From Aspidiotus rigidus (taxonomy: Eukaryota; Arthropoda; Insecta; Hemiptera; Diaspididae): DNA of 64,000 nt. Positions 59,484 to 64,000 of this stretch are shown here, one piece after another (positions within the stretch are counted from its first letter, which is position 1; every line of letters begins with the position of its first letter). A model generated the notes under the pieces. That model made no database searches, had not been told where the DNA came from, and worked only from the letters and a program-made list of their open reading frames with translations. Position numbers and translations under genes: made by a program. The stretch spans positions 21,157,501-21,221,500 of the forward strand of contig JAVHKY010000003.1 of assembly GCA_035079385.1 (NCBI GenBank), read 5' to 3'.

Positions 59484-60581
59484 ATGAGTTCGAGAACCGC
59501 AGTTTTAGCTGAACTAGAACAGCTTCAAAATCGTAAATTATGGCATCAAGTGACGTTGAAATTGTACACGTACGTTCAAGATCCGGAAACGCTAAAGAAC
59601 GAAGATCTTCTAAAGCTGTACAACGAGTTTATTCAACCCATCGAGAACAAAATGAATCCCTTCACTTTCATCAAAATCGTATCGTACATTATCAAACAGT
59701 TCACCGACCCCAAAGAAATGATAACCTTTCTCGAGACGCAAGAACCCAAAATTAAAAACGATTTACAAGCCACTATTTGGTGTAAAATTCTCCTCGGAGA
59801 AATTTATTTAGAGAAATTGAAGAATCAAGAAGAAGCTGCCAAACTGATCAACGAAATCGAGACTTTGTTAGCCGATATCGAAGAAATCGGTATCGTTCAT
59901 AATCAGTACTACTTCTTAGCCAGCCAGCTGTATCGAATACAGAGTAAACACACCGAATTCTATCGTACTTGTTTGAAATACCTAGGATCGATGGATATTA
60001 CTTCAATACCGCCAAAAGAACAGATGCAGCACGCTTTTCTTCTGTCGTTGGCCGCGTTGCTCAGCGAAGATATTTACAATTTGGGAGAGCTGCTGCAGCA
60101 TCCTATTTTAGACAGTATGAAAAATACGCCGAACGAATGGCTCATCGATTTGTTAAATACATTCAACGCGGGTGATATTCGTAAATTTGACGAGATGCAA
60201 CCGAAATGGGCGGCGATCGGAGACATAGCTGTCCAAAAAGATAAATTACGCCGTAAAATATCGTTGCTCTGTCTGATGGAAATGACGTTCAAAAGGCAGT
60301 CTAAAGATAGAAAATTGACGTTTCAAGATATTGCTAAAGAAACGAAACTGCCGCTCGATGAGGTCGAGTTACTGGTCATGAAAGCGTTAGCGTTGGGTCT
60401 CGTCAAAGGTTCCATCGATCAAGTAGCCCAGGAAGTGCATTTGAATTGGGTACAACCACGCGTCATCGATAAATCTCAAATAGATGCGATGGTGAAACGC
60501 TTAGATTTATGGTTACATGATGTGAATAGTACGCGTTCTATTATCGAAGAAAAAGGTGTTGATTTTTTGAAAATACACTAA
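59484..60581 (+). CDS. PSMD13: 26S proteasome regulatory subunit 13 (Rpn9)
   Basis: This is a 365-residue intronless CDS, close to the human length of 376. Rpn9/PSMD13 is a non-ATPase subunit of the 19S lid. Recognisable family stretches are the N-terminal KLWHQVTLKLYTYVQDPETL, helical repeats across the first half, GELLQHPILDSMKN, WLIDLLNTFNAGDI, RRKISLLCLMEMTF, and the PCI winged-helix end LTFQDIAKETKLPLDEVELL, VMKALALGLVKGSIDQV and WVQPRVID. The start is the first ATG after the UTR intron (AGTTAAAATGAG). Polyadenylation signal AATAAA lies at 60644-60649. Upstream sequence has no clear TATA box. The gene probably lies within an intron or 5' region of the oppositely oriented kinase gene. Confidence 0.96.
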   Translation: MSSRTAVLAELEQLQNRKLWHQVTLKLYTYVQDPETLKNEDLLKLYNEFIQPIENKMNPFTFIKIVSYIIKQFTDPKEMITFLETQEPKIKNDLQATIWCKILLGEIYLEKLKNQEEAAKLINEIETLLADIEEIGIVHNQYYFLASQLYRIQSKHTEFYRTCLKYLGSMDITSIPPKEQMQHAFLLSLAALLSEDIYNLGELLQHPILDSMKNTPNEWLIDLLNTFNAGDIRKFDEMQPKWAAIGDIAVQKDKLRRKISLLCLMEMTFKRQSKDRKLTFQDIAKETKLPLDEVELLVMKALALGLVKGSIDQVAQEVHLNWVQPRVIDKSQIDAMVKRLDLWLHDVNSTRSIIEEKGVDFLKIH

Positions 60582-60643
60582 TTTTTTATACATTCTCATT
60601 TATTTTTCTTAAAATTTGCATTTCTGTTCCTGTAAATAATTGA

Positions 60644-60649
60644 AATAAA
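60644..60649 (+). terminator. PSMD13 polyadenylation signal
   Basis: AATAAA lies 63 bp after the stop codon, followed by a GTGTGTAAATG T/G-rich element. Confidence 0.75.
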
Positions 60650-61985
60650 AAAATTCTCGTGTGTGTAAATGGAACTAAATTCATTCGAAACGTTAAAAGA
60701 GTTCTGTTTAAAAACTTCCATATTCACTGATGAAGTTTTAGAATACTGAGAACGTATTTTTTAGTTCTTCGATATTATGAATGTAAATAGTAACAATATC
60801 AGGACTACGTGTACTGGCGCTTACGCATCGTATGTTGGCAGACCTCGGAGGGAGGACGCTCAAGCTCCGTGAGATTGAAGAATGCGAGGGTACACTACCA
60901 CAGGAGCTATACGAACAGATTTAGTTTTAGATTTACACTACTCCGTAGTATCGTGTTGTCTATAAATATCTCGCCATAGTACTGAATTCCTTTCACAAAA
61001 TTTATCCTGAAGATTGATGGAATATTATTTACGAGGTTTTTTTTTTTTTACTTGAGATTTTTTTTAGTAGAGGAGGATTGAACGTCGAAACAAAAATAGA
61101 ATGATCATTCGATTAAATACGTAGTTGATCAAGAGAAACACATACACAATATTATAGCCGGAACTATATGAAAAAATTTCGAGAGGTGCGAGAAGTGTTT
61201 CCTATTGTTCTTATTTAAACATTTATGATGGGCTCCTTTTTACAGTTCAATTATTTTCAAGTTACAGTCATCATCATGCTCTTTCACAGGAATAAGTACG
61301 AGAAATCTCCAGATTAAAAAATACAATCCAAGAAACTGTTTCTTATTTTTTTTCTTTTTCATCATCAATTCGTTCTTTCAAAAATAAGTTATTTCAAAAT
61401 GCCAATTCCTAAAAAGGTAGCCCCCAGTATTTGAAAAGAATCGCAAAAAAATGAATTTTTCGCATGTCAAATAGATGAGAAGAATCTTTTGACAAGTTTA
61501 TAGAGCTGAAAATAACTCGAAACGCTAGTACACTGTATTATTAACGATTTAGTTCGTATTCTCTTCACGCTTGTCAATTCCGGTTGACATCTTGTGGGTT
61601 GGTAGACATGCAGTCATTGACAAGGTCAAGTTACAAATGTCAAAAATAAAAAAAAATGTAAGCTATTCTTGTATTGCTCCAGAGTTCGAGGACACAGTTA
61701 CGACTCCAGAGTCAAGCTCGAAGATGAACGAATCTCATCTTTCGAAGAATATATATTTTATAAACATTGACCGAATAAAGAATGACTTTATGTAATATCA
61801 TTTGGTTCAGTGATTTAAAGACGACTCTTCGCTCGTGTTCAACAATAGCGAACAAAATTACACGGATTTTTTTAGAAGAAGCTGCGAGCACAATCTCAGC
61901 CTCGACATTTCTCGAAGTAGTCTTTTTCCAGAATTCAATGCTTCAAACTTTTGAGGGAGTGAGGTAACTAGTAAATTTTCCAAAG
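60650..61985. other. Non-coding stretch
   Basis: No gene or upstream kinase exon could be identified here. Confidence 0.45.
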
Positions 61986-62265
61986 GAAGTGAGATTTTGA
62001 ATAGAAGCCGAAGCCAAACTTCCTACGACTTTTCTGGGCCGAGTTATGGACCAAAACGGGCCAAAAATTGACCAATTTGCAAGGGTTTGAGTAGTAAGTA
62101 CAATTTTAAGAATTCCCACATTTCGTAGGGTTATAAAAGTATTTTTTGCGGACTCAGCGCTAAATTTCTCAAGTAAATCGAGTGGGCCTAAATTTTGAAA
62201 TTTTGAAAGGTATCTCATTTCTGAGAAGCTTGGCAAATTTTGCTCATTTTGGTCCATTTCCCACT
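61986..62265. repeat. Solo fragment of composite element 1 family
   Basis: CTTCCTACGACTTTTCTGGG, then CCGAGTTATGGACCAAAACG, matches the inverted end segments at 34770 and 37960. GGACTCAGCGCTAAATTT matches the 140-bp arm unit. Only one side is present. Confidence 0.7.
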
Positions 62266-62289
62266 GCCATCAGAAATGGCACCTGAAGC

Positions 62290-63320
62290 TCTTTCATTGA
62301 GTCGTTCTATCCTGGAGCACTCTACAGGAGGATCGACTGTGCGGTGCTCCTCATCGTCTTTCGTCTGACTTCCCTCCACCTCATAGGCTGGCCATCGGGT
62401 GGCTTAGATGTGTGACTAACTATCCTGCCCGCCTTTTCCGCTACATCAAGAAACGGTGCCTAAAGCTCAGCTTTGACCAAAACCAGATGCTCCTAAACTG
62501 TGATTTCCACGCCTTGCAGACGACAAATGGGTGGACTGTACTTTCGACTGAAATAATATAGCCTCCTTTTTTCCTACTGAGATTTCTAGTCTGACCACTT
62601 TGGTCCAACTCTTCACTGCCTCTAAAACCTGGCTTACCATGCTCTTCACCGCTAGAGGTGTTTCAGTAGTGCATAGCACAAATTTTTTTATCCACGCTTG
62701 ATGGAACTTCACCTTGAAAATCCCGTGAAATGCGACGCCACACAAGAGCGGCCCAAGGTTCGACCTTTACGGCAAGCCACAAGTAACGCTTCACTCTCGG
62801 TAGCTAAGATAGCTGCGAAGGTATGCAGGCACTACTGCGTATCTACAGGGGCTTCCAATATCCTCTCTCATGGAATCGAACTGAATGCATTTCTCAAATC
62901 CAGGCTACCTACTTGTTATTAGTTCTCTTTCCTTCAGATAGCTCTCGAGTCGATTGACTGTCACTCTCTCTAGAAGTTTGCCTGCGTTATCAAGCAGGCA
63001 AAGTGGTCGATAAGAGGACGGCAGGCCAGGTGGTTTACCCTTCTTTTCGGTCAACGCTAGCCTGGCAGTATCGAAGCAACTGCCATATTGAATTTGTAAA
63101 CAAGCAGAGTCGGGCCAACTGGATGTATTGCGTCCCGCAGTTCATTGATTCTGCGTCCACCTTCTCAACACCTAGGAGAGTTATACTATACTTTTCTTCT
63201 ATTGGAGCGTGACATGGGGAATGGCTGCTGTGGGAAGAGGCCGTGAATGAGTCGCCCCGCGGCATCTGGATCATTGCGAAGAGCCGCTTCAGCTTCTTCA
63301 GGATCAACTTAATGTTCTCG
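62290..63320 (-). pseudogene. R1-clade-like LINE reverse transcriptase remnant
   Basis: Read on the minus strand across frames it gives KGKPPGLPSSYRPLCLLDNA, GKLLERVTVNRLESYLKE, LDLRNAFSSIP, a YLRSYLSYRE-like helix, GPLLCGVAFHGI, RLEISVGKKEAILFQSK and a degraded SFRHRFLDVAEKAGRIVSH tail. These are R1/TRAS-type RT landmarks in correct order. At least three frame breaks and several stops are visible, and the YADD box is degraded. R1-type elements often use specific targets (rDNA, telomeres). Here it is a decayed stray copy. Confidence 0.75.
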
Positions 63321-63490
63321 GTGTGTTCTAGCCAGAAAGATGAAAAAAGGACGCACCTATCATTTACAAAGCCCTACTCCGACTGCTTCAAGAAAACCTT
63401 GATACGCAATGAAAAAAATTCCAGCAGCTGGAAATATCATTCCCTAGGAAGTGAGTTTTAGAGGTTCAATGTGAATTTTCAAGTACCATA

Positions 63491-64000
63491 CCCGATAAAC
63501 CAATCGACCAAATTTTGTCTATTCATTTCAGTTGATTGTTGGTCTGATATTATTCCTACTAAATTTTGGTCATATTTTTAGTTGATTTTTGATCACTATG
63601 CGGAATACATTTCGACCCATTTCTTGGTCGTTATAATTGTCAATACAAAATGGAATTTTTCCTCGTTTCTTAGTCGAAAATTGAGATTGTATTTATCACT
63701 CAATTTTGACTAAGACTTCTAGTCAATTTCTGGGCAGATGTTTTGGGAGATACCTTGATCCATTTTGAGTAGATTTTTCCTCAACATCTACCAATATTTT
63801 TACTCTTTTTTTTTTTTTTGTCTATTCTCGTGCAAACCACGTTCACTCATTTTTGCCCAAAATTTCCAGCCAAATTCTTAGGAATGAATCATTTATCATA
63901 TTACTCACAAACTCGCAGATAAATATAAAGATATTTAAAATAAAATTTTAAATTTTAAAATTAATATTCTTAATAATAAAATTATTCAATAAATGGACAT
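63491..64000. mobile_element. Element with CCCGATAAACCA end (partial, runs off the window)
   Basis: CCCGATAAACCAATCGACCA at 63491-63510 matches the inverted ends of the element at 8853-9550. Diverged TTGGTCGTTAT / TAGTCGAAAATTGAG motifs follow. The other end is not in the window. Confidence 0.5.

Overview
This is eukaryotic, AT-rich, repeat-dense DNA. The intron-containing genes, Penelope-like, I-type, Jockey and R1-type retroelements, Helitron fragment and palindromic MITEs point to an arthropod, most likely an insect. A hemipteran such as a mealybug is only a guess. I see no bacterial operons, CRISPR array, rRNA or tRNA.

Two host genes are well supported. (1) A minus-strand, multi-exon myosin-light-chain-kinase-like gene (stretchin-Mlck type) spans 59417 down to 17498. 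Its exons are at 59327-59417, 51690-51893, 49633-49774, 40205-40404 and 32358-32510, followed by two phase-compatible alternative last exons: 21020-22628 (long disordered tail) and 17498-17663 (short basic, calmodulin-binding-like tail). Its N-terminal part lies beyond the window or was not found. (2) A plus-strand 26S proteasome lid subunit gene, PSMD13/Rpn9, has an intronless CDS at 59484-60581 and a 5' UTR intron (59234-59476). The first visible kinase exon lies inside that intron on the opposite strand. A third, small gene candidate encodes a 105-residue secreted protein (5422-5739, minus).

Layout. 1-3582: I-type LINE with a premature stop, interrupted by an inverted-end element carrying a 45-bp minisatellite and a 100-bp palindromic MITE. 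3.7-4.3 kb: Helitron fragment. 5.4-5.7 kb: secreted protein. 7.9-10.9 kb: decayed LINE pieces with a GTCGA-rich inserted element. 13.6-16.1 kb: inverted repeat, another LINE copy and AT-rich sequence. 17.5-59.4 kb: the kinase gene, whose large introns hold a head-to-head pair of Penelope-like elements (23.35-27.43 kb), a TA-flanked transposon (33.3-34.5 kb), two related foldback-like composites of about 3.4 kb (34.6-38.0 and 46.2-49.5 kb), LINE fragments, two hAT-like MITEs with 8-bp duplications and other palindromes. 59.1-60.65 kb: PSMD13. 62-63.3 kb: R1-type retroelement remnant, then another GTCGA-family element at the right edge.

The most promising undescribed material is the set of non-coding composite elements. 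These are a family with a 45-bp internal minisatellite and GGGAACCTGTTTTATG-type inverted ends, and a foldback-like family with 140- or 130-bp repeats in inverted outer arms around a 120-bp-period centre. The most interesting host features are the alternative kinase last exons, which would include or omit the calmodulin-binding tail, and the antisense nesting with PSMD13.
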